The notes: generated from the letters alone by a model not told the origin. 37,691 nt of DNA from Zetaproteobacteria bacterium (GCA_028817975.1 JAPPOJ010000156.1:1-37691), one strand, 5' to 3'; counted from the first letter of the stretch, positions 19,000-28,807 are shown. Numbers and translations: made by a program.

Positions 19000-19842
19000 T
19001 TATTTGCCCTCCTTACGCCGGTCTTTGGAGCGAACATAGATAGAATTGCCTACATTTTGGTAGTCACTGCCATCCGGAATGCTCTCGCAATGCCCTAGAA
19101 TGAGGTGACAGTTGGGGTTTAGTACTTGATCCACACGCTCCACGATTTTTAAAATGGTTTCTGCTTGAAAGTATATAAATACGTTGCGGACGAGTATCAG
19201 GTCGAACGTCATTTTGAGGGATTGCACGGGGTCGAGGAGGTTGTGATAGCGAAATTTAATGTTTTGTTTCAGCTTGTCATGTACTCGGTACATACCTGCA
19301 TTTTGACCGCTGCCACGATAAAAGTACTCTTGCATGAGATTGCCTGGAACATGCTCCTCGACCTGCAGGGCGGGGTACTTACCTTGCTCAGCCTTGGCAT
19401 TTGCTTCGGTGTCGATGTCTGTCGAGAGAATGCGGTATTTAATCGCAGGAGTATTCGTTTTATTAAACTCATCGATCAGGATGGCTAGTGAATAGGCTTC
19501 TGCTCCAGTGGAAGAGGCGCCAATCCAGATCGAAAGAGACTTTCCTTTGAATTGTGGGAGAACCTCTGTTTCGATAAAGTCGAAGTGCTCTCTTTCCCGA
19601 AAAAAATGTGTTTTATTAGAGGTAATTGCATTGACAAAATGTTGATTTTCGGGAGTATTTGGGGCGTTGAGTAGGTTGATATATTCAATCCAGTCGTGAA
19701 TTCCCAACTCGCGTAATCGCTTGCGGAGTCGGGTTTCCATAAAAAAGCGCCGGTTATCGGGGATATGGATACCTGCGGTGATCCGGATATGGTCGGTAAA
19801 GTATTCGTATACCGAAGCGGGCATTTCAGGGATGTAGGACAT
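19000..19842 (-). CDS. cheR: Chemotaxis protein methyltransferase CheR
   Basis: 'AITSNKTHFFREREHFDFIETEVLP', 'IWIGASSTGAEAYSLAILI', 'FDLILVRNVFIYF'; stop adjoins the cheB start. Confidence 0.93.
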   Translation of the reverse strand: MSYIPEMPASVYEYFTDHIRITAGIHIPDNRRFFMETRLRKRLRELGIHDWIEYINLLNAPNTPENQHFVNAITSNKTHFFREREHFDFIETEVLPQFKGKSLSIWIGASSTGAEAYSLAILIDEFNKTNTPAIKYRILSTDIDTEANAKAEQGKYPALQVEEHVPGNLMQEYFYRGSGQNAGMYRVHDKLKQNIKFRYHNLLDPVQSLKMTFDLILVRNVFIYFQAETILKIVERVDQVLNPNCHLILGHCESIPDGSDYQNVGNSIYVRSKDRRKEGK

Positions 19843-19875
19843 CTATACAAACTTTATAATACTTCGGTGAAAAAG

Positions 19876-22218
19876 TTAGAGCTTCTCCCAACCATCTTCG
19901 TCGTCACCTGCATGTGTGCTCGCTTCTGCGGCTACCTGGGGTGAAGCCTGAGAGGGTTCGGACGGAGATACGGCTGCCGTCGTGGACACCTTCTTTTGCG
20001 TATGGCCTTGGGCAGACTTTACGAGTGCTTTCCTCTCAGTAGGTCTCTCTTTTGGGGAGACATGGCCCGTTGTAGAGGAGGTCTTGACAGCCTCTCCTTT
20101 GGCGTAGATCAAGCTATATAAGTCCGCAATGTTGGCGGCGAGGCTTTCTGATGCTGAGAGGAGCTGAGCGCTGGAGCTGGACACCTCATCGGCTTGTTCC
20201 GATGTTTGTTGGGTAGTCTGGTCAATTTGGTTCATGGCAATATTGACTTGACTGACGCCGTCCGCCTGCTCTTTGGAAGAAACCACAATTTGTTCGGACT
20301 GCTGCTGCAGTTGCTTCGCGCTCTCAGAGATTTCTTTGAGGATGTTAGCCGTTTCAGATACTTTCTGGCTCCCTGTATGTACTTTTTCTTTATTGTCAGA
20401 GGCAATCTTCTCTGCGTCGGAAATACTGGTCTTCACAAGAGCGGCTATTTCCAAAGCAGCTTTACCGCTGATCTGAGCCAGGTTACCGACTTCTTGAGCA
20501 ACGACTGCAAAGCCTCTGCCGTGTTCGCCCGCCCGTTCGGCTTCTACAGAAGCATTGAAAGAAAGCAATTTAGTTTGGAAAACAATCTCGTCAATAATGG
20601 CTGTTTTCTCGCCAATACCGTGAATCACTTTGACGAGCTCTTGAATCTCTTTATTGCTTTGCATGATCTCCTCCATCGAGTGGACAAGTTCATCCATGGC
20701 GCCGTTGCCTTTATGGGCATTGCCCGCGACTTCTTTGGAGAGGTCGGCAGATTTTTGTGCTTGTTCTACGTTGTTGTTGACCATCGAGCTAATCTCTTCT
20801 GTCGAAGCGGCGGTTTCTTCTACCGCGCTCGCTTGCTCGGTGGCAAGATCCGACATTCTTTTGCTCGCTTTGCCAAGCCCCATGGCGCTGTGGCGAGTGG
20901 TGTCGGAATTGTCCTGAATATCGGTAGCCACGCGTAAAATGGGAGAGGCGACGCTGCTGCTCATCGAATAACCAAAGCCAAGGTTGAGCAGTGCGGTGAC
21001 GGCGACGAGGATTAAAGTATAGATGGCAAATTCCCTGGAGGTTTTACCGATCTCATCCTTGTGGATACTGGCAAAAATCCCCCACTTTTCTCCGAGAATG
21101 TTGATGGGGGAGTAGGAAACCATGGAAGGAATACCCAAGTAATCCATCGTGTACTCGACCCCGTGTTGGTTATCTTTGAGTGCTTTGGTGATCGTGGGCA
21201 TGGTACTGAACTTAATCTGTTCGGGGTGGCGAAATCCATTAGCGATGCTGTGCCTTTCAGCGTCGAGTCGGGTATCTGAGCGGGGTAAGAAATCGTCCCC
21301 GACTAAGTAGACTTCGGCGCTGGGATAGCGCTTACTTTTCTCTGCCATAATTTCATTGATCTTGTCGATCGGCATTTGGAAAACAAGCACGCCGATTTTT
21401 TTGTCTCCTTCCCAGATAGGAGCCGCAATAAAACTGGCTGGCCCGTCATAAGAAGGTCGGTATTGTTCAAAGTCGACAAAAGCGTACTGATCTTTGCTGT
21501 TAATTTCGCTTGCCTGCTCAAATACGCGGGCGAAGTTGGTATGTTTGTACGGGCCGTGACGTAAGGAAGTGGCGAAGTCGAGTTCTTTAAATACAGAGTA
21601 GATAATATCGCCGGTCTGGATGTCGACGATAAAAATGTCATAGTAACCGTAATTCTCAAGAAACTCGCGGATGATCGGGTGGTAGTTTGCGTGTATCTCT
21701 GAGTACATGGAGCCGTCGCTTGCTGCATTGAGAAGATGTTTGGAACCAAGCGGGTGGGAGTTTTGGATGATATATGTGTACTGGTGATCCACAGCTGCGT
21801 CGGAGAGTTCGGAGATCATGTAGTCAATATCTGGCTCTACCTGGTTTTGGCTCTTGTACTCTTGGGCAAAGTCGACTTGATAGTACTTTGTGAGTTGGTG
21901 ACGTTTGCTCTCCAGGTCAGGCTCGTTGGCAGCGGTTTCTTCCATCCGGGTGTAAAACGCCTGGTGGAATTGTGCGGCCGCGTCTACAATGGTGGTTTGG
22001 TGGGCGAAAGTGATGATTTGGTTCTCTAAGGTCTGCGTATAGTTTTTTATTTGATTCTCTTTATTTTTCAGCATCGAGTGTAGCTTTTCGTGCATGACCC
22101 GCTCAATGCCCTTCTTACCATTGATATAGCCAAAGAGCCCCACCAAAGACATGGGAATCATCCCCAGTGCCAGGAATTGTAGCATCATGCGTGTTTTAAG
22201 ATTGAATCTTTTCTTCAT
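19876..22218 (-). CDS. Methyl-accepting chemotaxis protein with large periplasmic sensor (Cache-like) domain
   Basis: N-terminal TM, about 330-aa extracytoplasmic region, second TM, '[50 protein letters not shown]'; long Ser/Thr/Pro-rich tail ending EDGWEKL. Confidence 0.92.
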   Translation of the reverse strand: MKKRFNLKTRMMLQFLALGMIPMSLVGLFGYINGKKGIERVMHEKLHSMLKNKENQIKNYTQTLENQIITFAHQTTIVDAAAQFHQAFYTRMEETAANEPDLESKRHQLTKYYQVDFAQEYKSQNQVEPDIDYMISELSDAAVDHQYTYIIQNSHPLGSKHLLNAASDGSMYSEIHANYHPIIREFLENYGYYDIFIVDIQTGDIIYSVFKELDFATSLRHGPYKHTNFARVFEQASEINSKDQYAFVDFEQYRPSYDGPASFIAAPIWEGDKKIGVLVFQMPIDKINEIMAEKSKRYPSAEVYLVGDDFLPRSDTRLDAERHSIANGFRHPEQIKFSTMPTITKALKDNQHGVEYTMDYLGIPSMVSYSPINILGEKWGIFASIHKDEIGKTSREFAIYTLILVAVTALLNLGFGYSMSSSVASPILRVATDIQDNSDTTRHSAMGLGKASKRMSDLATEQASAVEETAASTEEISSMVNNNVEQAQKSADLSKEVAGNAHKGNGAMDELVHSMEEIMQSNKEIQELVKVIHGIGEKTAIIDEIVFQTKLLSFNASVEAERAGEHGRGFAVVAQEVGNLAQISGKAALEIAALVKTSISDAEKIASDNKEKVHTGSQKVSETANILKEISESAKQLQQQSEQIVVSSKEQADGVSQVNIAMNQIDQTTQQTSEQADEVSSSSAQLLSASESLAANIADLYSLIYAKGEAVKTSSTTGHVSPKERPTERKALVKSAQGHTQKKVSTTAAVSPSEPSQASPQVAAEASTHAGDDEDGWEKL

Positions 22219-22230
22219 GCGTCTACACCT

Positions 22231-22779
22231 TTACTTGGATGCTTCGGGTTCATTTTGTGCCAGCATCCGATGATCACTTTTGGACAGTAGTTTTTCGATA
22301 CTTAGAATGAGAATCATTTTTTGTACTTCGCTGCCGTCCTTTTGCTTTTCAATAGTTTTGGCAATCCCAACGACTCCGTCCCCGACTTGGCGGCCGCTGG
22401 TCTCTCCTGAAAAGTCAATTTGACTATTGCTAAAGGTTTCTACTTTGGCAACTTCGTCGACGACACAGCCAATCACGGAGTTTTCCAGAATATTAATCAC
22501 AATACTGGTGCTTTTGTCCCGATCGACAATATCTTTGAGTCCGAATTTCATCCGTAAGTCGATCACAGAAATGATCTTTCCCCGTAGGTTGATAAGTCCA
22601 CGGTAGTATTTGGGCACATTCGGCAGAGGTGTAATTTGCAACAACCCATTGACCTCTTGAATGTTCATCAGTGGAAATGCGTACATCTGATCCTGGATTT
22701 TAAACACGAGGTAACGTTGCTTGTCCGTTTCCTCTTCGCTGGTCAATCCCTCAGTCTCTTGTTCCGGATGGCTACTCAT
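22231..22779 (-). CDS. cheW: Chemotaxis coupling protein CheW
   Basis: 'RYLVFKIQDQMYAFPLMNIQEVNGLLQITPLPNVPKYYRGLINLRGKIISVIDLRMKFGL', typical CheW. Confidence 0.93.
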   Translation of the reverse strand: MSSHPEQETEGLTSEEETDKQRYLVFKIQDQMYAFPLMNIQEVNGLLQITPLPNVPKYYRGLINLRGKIISVIDLRMKFGLKDIVDRDKSTSIVINILENSVIGCVVDEVAKVETFSNSQIDFSGETSGRQVGDGVVGIAKTIEKQKDGSEVQKMILILSIEKLLSKSDHRMLAQNEPEASK

Positions 22780-22782
22780 GGT

Positions 22783-24741
22783 CTATTTCCTTGCTGCAAC
22801 TCGGCGCATGATTGTTGCTAGCTCTAAGACCAGAGAAACCTGTCCGTCTCCCAAGATCGTCCCGCCGCTAGCATCCTTGATATCTTTCGCAACTGTGGTC
22901 AGTTCCTTAAGTACTATTTGTTCCTGGCTATCTATCCTATCGACAATAAAGGCGAAATTTTCATCTTCCAGCTGTGTCAACACTGCGAGTGGACTACTCG
23001 GGGCTTTGGCGCTGTCGGTGGTTGCTGTGGTTTGCGTACTTTGGGGTTGTTCTCCACTCGTTTTGACTGCCGGAGTATTGAGTTTGAGTTCATTGCTGAG
23101 GTCTACGATGGTATAGATCTCATCTTTGATTTCACTGACGGACTTTTGGGGGGATAGTTTCCGTGTGGTCATATTTGCTGCGGTGATGATCTCTTTAAAG
23201 TCGGAGTTAGGGATCACATATCGATTTCCGGAGACTTCGACGATGGTGCCTTTGAACATTGCCAGGCTGAGTGGAAGTTGGATGGAAAATGTGGTGCCTT
23301 TTCCTAGCTCGGAATATATTTTGCACGAACCTTTGAGGGAGGCAATGGATTGAGCGACCACATCCATGCCGACCCCACGTCCAGAGATTTCGTTGGCTTG
23401 TTCCCGTGTGGAGAAGCCGTTTTGAAAAATCATTTGGTAGACTTGAGAGTCGGTGAGCTTGTGCTCGTCGCCTGGTTTTATCAGGTTTTGTTTAAGGGCT
23501 TTGCGTAGGATCGCTTCCCGGTCCAGCCCCTTACCGTCATCACTGATCTCTATCTTGAAGGAGCCTCCACTGCGTTGGGCGGATAAGGTGACCTTTCCCG
23601 TGCTGGGTTTGCCAGCCTGAACGCGTTCTTCTGTGCTCTCTAGTCCATGATCTACCGCGTTACGAATCATGTGATTGAGCGGATCAATCAGGGCGTCGGC
23701 GATATTTTTATCTAATTCAGAATTTTCTCCATGACGTACATACTCCACGTTTTTGCCGGTAGCTTTGGAAACATCCCGCACCGTACGGCCGAGACGGTTG
23801 AATAAGGGCTTGAGGCTGACCATACGTAAGGTAATCATGGTGTATTGGATATCTTGAGAGATTTTGATGAGTTGGTTCACAAAGGTCCGCATGCGGTCAT
23901 AGGTGTCTTCGCTGGGGCCTTGGTCAAGGACAAAGTTGAGGCCGGAGAGTAAGATCACTTGTTCGCCGAATAAATCGAGCACCTCATCGATTTTAGAAGC
24001 TGCAACTTTGATGGACTCGTCCACTTGGGGCTTAGATGCCGCAGCTGCTTTGGGCTTGGTCGCAGCTGCTTTAGGTGTTGCCTCGGTCGGGGATTCCGTG
24101 GTTTTGGGCGGTTCCACTTTGGGTGTCTGTGCGGGGGCTTCTGGGGCCACGGGGGCTGTGCTGCCGGCGGTCTCTTCGGTTGCGGGTGCAGGCTGCTCTT
24201 GATGCACGCTTTTTTGGAAGAAGTACAAGCCCTTCGATTCTTCGTACCCGGGGTCATAACCAATGTTTTCTTCCACAACCTCATCACTCTCATGAGGGCC
24301 GCTACCAGATTCGGCTTCACTTACTTCTGTTGTAGGTGCGCCCACTCCTTCTTCGAGGCTTTCGGGGGGAAGGGCGAGAAGCTTATCCTTGAGGGCGATG
24401 ATTGCGCTAGTTTCGTTCTCGCCTGCGTTGAGCTTTTCTATGTAGGAGCGGAAGCAGTCCACGGCTTCAAAGAGTAGCTCCATGAGAGTCGTGGAAGGAG
24501 TTGCTTTGGCGTCTTTGAATTTGGCCATCACCGACTCAGCGTGGTGGGCGAGTTCGGAAATTTCATCAAAGCCGATGGTTTTGCTAGAGCCTTTGACATT
24601 GTGGAACAGGCGGAAAATAGACTGAATGTGGCCTATTTCATTGGGCTCTTGTTCGTACTGGACAAAGGCAGCCTCTAAGCTATCCGCAACTTCTTCTAGC
24701 TCACTGATAAATATCTCGGTTAGGTCGTTTTCATCACTCAT
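22783..24741 (-). CDS. cheA: Chemotaxis histidine kinase CheA
   Basis: Hpt 'LFHNVKGSSKTIGF'; N-box 'HMIRNAVDHGLE'; 'SDDGKGLD'; 'GRGVGMDVV'; C-terminal CheW-like regulatory domain; Pro/Ala/Lys-rich linker in place of a recognisable P2. Confidence 0.95.
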   Translation of the reverse strand: MSDENDLTEIFISELEEVADSLEAAFVQYEQEPNEIGHIQSIFRLFHNVKGSSKTIGFDEISELAHHAESVMAKFKDAKATPSTTLMELLFEAVDCFRSYIEKLNAGENETSAIIALKDKLLALPPESLEEGVGAPTTEVSEAESGSGPHESDEVVEENIGYDPGYEESKGLYFFQKSVHQEQPAPATEETAGSTAPVAPEAPAQTPKVEPPKTTESPTEATPKAAATKPKAAAASKPQVDESIKVAASKIDEVLDLFGEQVILLSGLNFVLDQGPSEDTYDRMRTFVNQLIKISQDIQYTMITLRMVSLKPLFNRLGRTVRDVSKATGKNVEYVRHGENSELDKNIADALIDPLNHMIRNAVDHGLESTEERVQAGKPSTGKVTLSAQRSGGSFKIEISDDGKGLDREAILRKALKQNLIKPGDEHKLTDSQVYQMIFQNGFSTREQANEISGRGVGMDVVAQSIASLKGSCKIYSELGKGTTFSIQLPLSLAMFKGTIVEVSGNRYVIPNSDFKEIITAANMTTRKLSPQKSVSEIKDEIYTIVDLSNELKLNTPAVKTSGEQPQSTQTTATTDSAKAPSSPLAVLTQLEDENFAFIVDRIDSQEQIVLKELTTVAKDIKDASGGTILGDGQVSLVLELATIMRRVAARK

Positions 24742-24825
24742 ACGGTGTCTCTGGTATCCTGAAAATAAACATCCAGGTGCCTTCTCGGCTGCGATGCACA
24801 GATCTTTAGCGGGAATGCCATCGGT

Positions 24826-27135
24826 TTAGCGTTGGGGCTGGACTTCGAGTTTGCGTGCAAACTCAAGAATGTTCGCGGTACAGCGCCAGACCTGTTCCAG
24901 TTCTTGCTGCTGTTCGAACTGTACGCCTTCGTGCGTGGCACGATTGCGGATATCTTGATATTCGTGAAGTAAAGCACAATATTGGAACAGGCTTTCATCG
25001 TCCACAGAAATAGGCAGGGTGTTTTCAAGCCCGAAGGGACAGCTTTTGCGTGCAAATGTCAGCAAGAAAAGGGCATATGCCTTGACCCCATCGAGGGTAA
25101 AACGCCTACCTGGGCGATAGCTACAGATTGCGCGTAAGATCTTGCGGAGTTTAACTTTGCTGAAGTAAGGGATTTGGTTGATATAGGGACGTGCTTGCAG
25201 GTAACCTTCAAACTTATCCATTTTATCTTGGATAGGACGGGCATAGCCGAGAATATCGAGTGTCCTTTGCAGGTTGCCCCGTTTGATGACTTCGAGGCAG
25301 GTGGTCTCAAAGTGTTCGCGGAAGTAAATTTCGATGGCTTTGTACTGCATGTCCATAATCGGGGCTAAGTCCATTAAGTCCCTATCCTTATGGTGCATCA
25401 CCTGTTCGTAAAAGTACAATGCGGTGCGGAGTGCACGTTTCACGGGCGTTGAAAGTTCTTCCCAAAAAGGAAATAAAAGAGTTTCATTTTGAGATTGGAT
25501 GCTCTTGTCCGTCTCTGGAGTGAGGGGCTCGGGAAGGTCTTCTGGCTGTAGGTATTCGGAGAGAATATCGACTAGGGCTTGTTGGTTGGGGGTCAGTTGG
25601 GGCTTTTGCTGGATGTCATGTATACATGAGCGCAACTCACCGGAAAGAGTGTACATGTCAAAGTGTTCGAGGAGTTCAGCTATTTTAAGCTGCTGTGGCG
25701 CATAATTTTTACGCGTGAGGCAGTAGATCAGTTCTTGACCCCCTTTGTGTTGGCCTAGTTTGGCTAACGTTTCGATGCAGGCGATACGCACTTGCTCTAT
25801 AGGTGAGGTCAGAAATTCTAGGGCGCGCATGGTTGCGTGGCTCTTCTGTGGAGAGTATGCGAGGGTCGCCAACCAGATGCATTTCAACCAGTCTTCCGCC
25901 TTGCGCACTTCTTGATGTGCTTGATTCACGTCTTCTGGGCGGCTGTCTGGGGTGAGGGTGTTGGCAAACATCTGATAGTAGCGCTGATGCTTGAACTCAG
26001 GGTGTTGGGCGAGCATGTTGATGGCAGCTGGGAGCAACTTATCTGTTGGGGGGCTTCCTTCTTGCTCTTGTGGGGGTGGCAACATATTCCTGGCCAGCAA
26101 CTGACACATACTTTGAAGAGGAGCGCTTGCTTTTTTAGGCAGTGTCGCGTTTTGGAGCTGTTGGTAACGAAACCCTTGTAGCTGTGACCATAACTCCTCT
26201 TGGGTGTGGTCAGCGCTTTTCTGAATGTGGTGTATCCATTTGCGGACCTGCTCTGCTTTGGCCAGATAGCGTACCCATGGAGTGTGTAAGGAGGATAGTT
26301 GGATTTTACAGCTATGCAGGAGGCGCACCGTGCACACCTGCTCGCGTAGCCAATAGAATGGTGAGGTTTTGGAGATATCTTGTTCGAGTTGTTCGGGAAA
26401 ATACCTTTGCATCCAGTTGAGTAGGGTGAAAGATAAAATATTTTTCCGTGGGATACGTGCACTGGGCTGGTGGAGTAGTTTGAGCGCGTGATGATGTAAG
26501 TTGGGTGTGGGGTAGTCGATGGCGTAGCTTGTTTCATAGGCTAGGTGCACCAAAGTATCGGAAAAATCTTGGAATGGAGTCTGTTCAAGAACGTGTTGGA
26601 TGTTGCTATGGTCCTGTAGGTGTGGTCCCATGCTGAGTAGGGTATACAGAAAACGCTGCGTCGGAGAGGTGTTGAGTACAGCAGAAGTGATCTTGTGGAC
26701 ATGTTGCTGAGGGGTTGTGTGCACCCATAACTTGGCCATGCAAGGTGCCGCGTTATTGTCAAGCTCAGCCATCCCTCGAATCATCAAGGGTTCCCACTTT
26801 GCTTCGACTGCGGGGATGGCGCTGAGGTCGAGACGTTCAAAGTCGCTAAGTGACCAGCCTGTCAGAATTTTTAAGAGAACTTCGTCAAAAGTCATAACAA
26901 CATGCCGCGGTGTTTCTGCAGTGGCTACTGCTTGTAGAACTTGCGCAGAAGATCGGCTTGTTTTGAAAATAAGCTTAGGCAACTCTTGCAGGGTGCCGAT
27001 GTGTGCGTGGGAAACTACAGAAAAGTTTGCTGCGTGCATGAGGTACATGATGACAAAGGGTTCTTTGGGATTGACCGTACGTGCTTTGATGAGCGCGACG
27101 TGTCTCTGGATCGCTCTGAATCTGAAAGGGCACAC
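24826..27135 (-). CDS. HEAT-like repeat protein with C-terminal HEPN-like domain; first gene of the che operon
   Basis: HEAT-like 'MRALEFLTSPIEQVRIACIETLAKLGQHKGGQELIYCL'; C-terminal helical region ending 'LLHEYQDIRNRATHEGVQFEQQQELEQVWRCTANILEFARKLE' with an Rx4H motif. The GTG start at 27135 has no clear SD; true start uncertain (27048 or 26895 also possible). Confidence 0.6.
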   Translation of the reverse strand: MCPFRFRAIQRHVALIKARTVNPKEPFVIMYLMHAANFSVVSHAHIGTLQELPKLIFKTSRSSAQVLQAVATAETPRHVVMTFDEVLLKILTGWSLSDFERLDLSAIPAVEAKWEPLMIRGMAELDNNAAPCMAKLWVHTTPQQHVHKITSAVLNTSPTQRFLYTLLSMGPHLQDHSNIQHVLEQTPFQDFSDTLVHLAYETSYAIDYPTPNLHHHALKLLHQPSARIPRKNILSFTLLNWMQRYFPEQLEQDISKTSPFYWLREQVCTVRLLHSCKIQLSSLHTPWVRYLAKAEQVRKWIHHIQKSADHTQEELWSQLQGFRYQQLQNATLPKKASAPLQSMCQLLARNMLPPPQEQEGSPPTDKLLPAAINMLAQHPEFKHQRYYQMFANTLTPDSRPEDVNQAHQEVRKAEDWLKCIWLATLAYSPQKSHATMRALEFLTSPIEQVRIACIETLAKLGQHKGGQELIYCLTRKNYAPQQLKIAELLEHFDMYTLSGELRSCIHDIQQKPQLTPNQQALVDILSEYLQPEDLPEPLTPETDKSIQSQNETLLFPFWEELSTPVKRALRTALYFYEQVMHHKDRDLMDLAPIMDMQYKAIEIYFREHFETTCLEVIKRGNLQRTLDILGYARPIQDKMDKFEGYLQARPYINQIPYFSKVKLRKILRAICSYRPGRRFTLDGVKAYALFLLTFARKSCPFGLENTLPISVDDESLFQYCALLHEYQDIRNRATHEGVQFEQQQELEQVWRCTANILEFARKLEVQPQR

Positions 27136-27202
27136 CTGTGTGGCTCAACCACAAGTGTTGCACTTGCGTCAAAGTCAGTCTTTATTTACCCGATTTCGGA
27201 GT

Positions 27203-28066
27203 ATGTCTTCTGTTTTTGTGAATGGCCATAAGATTTGGATGATGGCGTATGCGCGTCCTGCACTAGAATGGCGTAATTTAGAGAGGAAGGTTCATCCTCG
27301 CTACCCCTTTAAACATAGCCGGAAGAGGACACTCGATGGGATGGTGTTGCCGCGCTATGATCAGCATGTGATTGTTGTGCCACAAGCGGCAAGCATGCTT
27401 ATTTTTGATGCCCATCGTTGGGAGGTGACGGAGTATGGAACGGAGGATTACCGGATGCTTTCGAAAGGGTCGATTGCTGTGGACTTGGTCCGCCCTGCGA
27501 TGGACCGTGGAGGCGAAGCCCCGCATTGGGAAATCACCCGACTTCGTCAGGCGTTTTCCCACGAGTTTCGGCGTTTGCGACGGGAGAAAGTTAAGGACCA
27601 AATCTATGGTATTGCTCGGATGCCTGAAGAGTGGGCGCGTCGAGAATATGATGCCGCTTTCTTTGAGGCTCATTTAAGTTTTTTAGTGGGCATTCAGTCT
27701 TCCCTCTTTCCGCTTGGAGTTCTGTCTTGTGACTTGAACCAACTCTCGCGCTGTTACCTGACCCGGTTGTGCCAGTTAGAGGGGGCTAAGATACAAGGGG
27801 TCAAAGCTGGCCTTGCGGTGGTTGCATCGGAGCGTACTGTGTTGATTGGTCAGGCGGATAAGGCTCTCATCCGTCGGTTTTCTTGGAACAGCTGCTTAGA
27901 TGTACAGGCTGGGGGAGATATTCGGCTTGATCCCAAATGGAAGAGGCTTGCGAGTTTGTTTGTGGACCCACAACGTAGGCTGTGGGTGACCTCACATCTG
28001 CCGGATGACTATTACAACGCCAATGTAGCTTGGTTTCCTTACTCCGACTATGCGTTGTCACCCTAA
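27203..28066 (+). CDS. Hypothetical protein, divergent from the che operon
   Basis: Coherent open frame. The upstream part of the provided ORF (26717-27202) lies antisense to the HEAT/HEPN-like gene and is probably spurious, so the start was moved to the ATG at 27203. No family recognised. Confidence 0.5.
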   Translation: MSSVFVNGHKIWMMAYARPALEWRNLERKVHPRYPFKHSRKRTLDGMVLPRYDQHVIVVPQAASMLIFDAHRWEVTEYGTEDYRMLSKGSIAVDLVRPAMDRGGEAPHWEITRLRQAFSHEFRRLRREKVKDQIYGIARMPEEWARREYDAAFFEAHLSFLVGIQSSLFPLGVLSCDLNQLSRCYLTRLCQLEGAKIQGVKAGLAVVASERTVLIGQADKALIRRFSWNSCLDVQAGGDIRLDPKWKRLASLFVDPQRRLWVTSHLPDDYYNANVAWFPYSDYALSP

Positions 28067-28093
28067 GGGGTAAAAGCGAATCGTCGCTATATG

Positions 28094-28633
28094 CTAGGCT
28101 TTAGATTCGGCTGTTGTCTCTGAGGGGGCAGCTTTGATCGAAGCTTTGGTGTTTTCCACTTGCTGCTGTTGCTGCTGTTGCTGCTGCTTTTTGGTAAACT
28201 CTTTAAGCTCATCCATAATATTGTGCTTGGTTGCATAGGAAGAGTTGGAAAGGATGATCTGTTTGCCGCGTCGATTTTGTAAGTTAAATACTAACGGTGC
28301 TTTTAAGTTCGCCGTCATATTTTGCGGGTTGCTGGGCATGGTGACAATAACTGAAATGACGGCATCTTCTTCAGACTTAATTTCAAGTTCGGAGATCTCA
28401 GATTCGGAAACTTCTACGGCGTAGTCTGGGCGAAAGAGTAGAGGATTGATAATGACAAAGGCAATGGCCCCATCGTCTAAAGACTGGAGCCACTTAAAAG
28501 GAGACTCTTGATCGTGATTGAGCAAAATGTATTTCTTTAACTCGGGAAAACCAACGAGACCCTGAGGCAAATTTATCATCTCTTGGTCTTCGACTTCGAT
28601 TTTTCCAAAGCGAGTTGTCTCCACCTTTATCAA
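28094..28633 (-). CDS. fliW: Flagellar assembly factor FliW
   Basis: 'TTRFGKIEVEDQEMINLPQGLVGFPELKKYILL', 'PFKWLQSLDDGAIAFVIINP', 'VIVTMPSNPQNMTANLKAPLVFNLQNRRGKQIILSNSSY'; TTG start with GAGGAGGG upstream; adjacent to csrA. Confidence 0.95.
   Translation of the reverse strand: MIKVETTRFGKIEVEDQEMINLPQGLVGFPELKKYILLNHDQESPFKWLQSLDDGAIAFVIINPLLFRPDYAVEVSESEISELEIKSEEDAVISVIVTMPSNPQNMTANLKAPLVFNLQNRRGKQIILSNSSYATKHNIMDELKEFTKKQQQQQQQQQVENTKASIKAAPSETTAESKA
28160..28186 (-). repeat. Polyglutamine-encoding trinucleotide tract (CAGCAGCAA x3) in fliW
   Basis: Direct reading of the minus strand: AAA AAG (CAG CAG CAA)x3 GTG. Confidence 0.9.
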
Positions 28634-28807
28634 AGTCTTACCCTCCTCAGGTGTAACCTTTTAGCCACCAGCGACCACACGAGTCATCTGCACAGACCGG
28701 TACATCGAATGTTTAAGATTGAAACTCTTTTTACTCTATTCGAGAACTATTTCTATTCTAACTCAGCCAACGAGCCAGAACAAGGCATCCATTGCCCGAT
28801 GGATGAG

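Noticed and set aside
20194-20937. 247-aa plus-strand ORF inside the MCP gene
   Set aside because: Antisense to the MCP signalling domain; Phe/Leu/Val/Arg-rich mirror-frame composition typical of shadow ORFs.
24025-24477. 150-aa Gly/Cys/Phe-rich plus-strand ORF
   Set aside because: Antisense to the low-complexity Pro/Ala/Lys linker of cheA; an artefact of repetitive codons.
26717-27202. N-terminal 162 codons of the provided 449-aa plus-strand ORF
   Set aside because: Antisense to the HEAT/HEPN-like gene; Cys/Arg/Ser-rich shadow-frame composition. The real gene likely starts near 27203.
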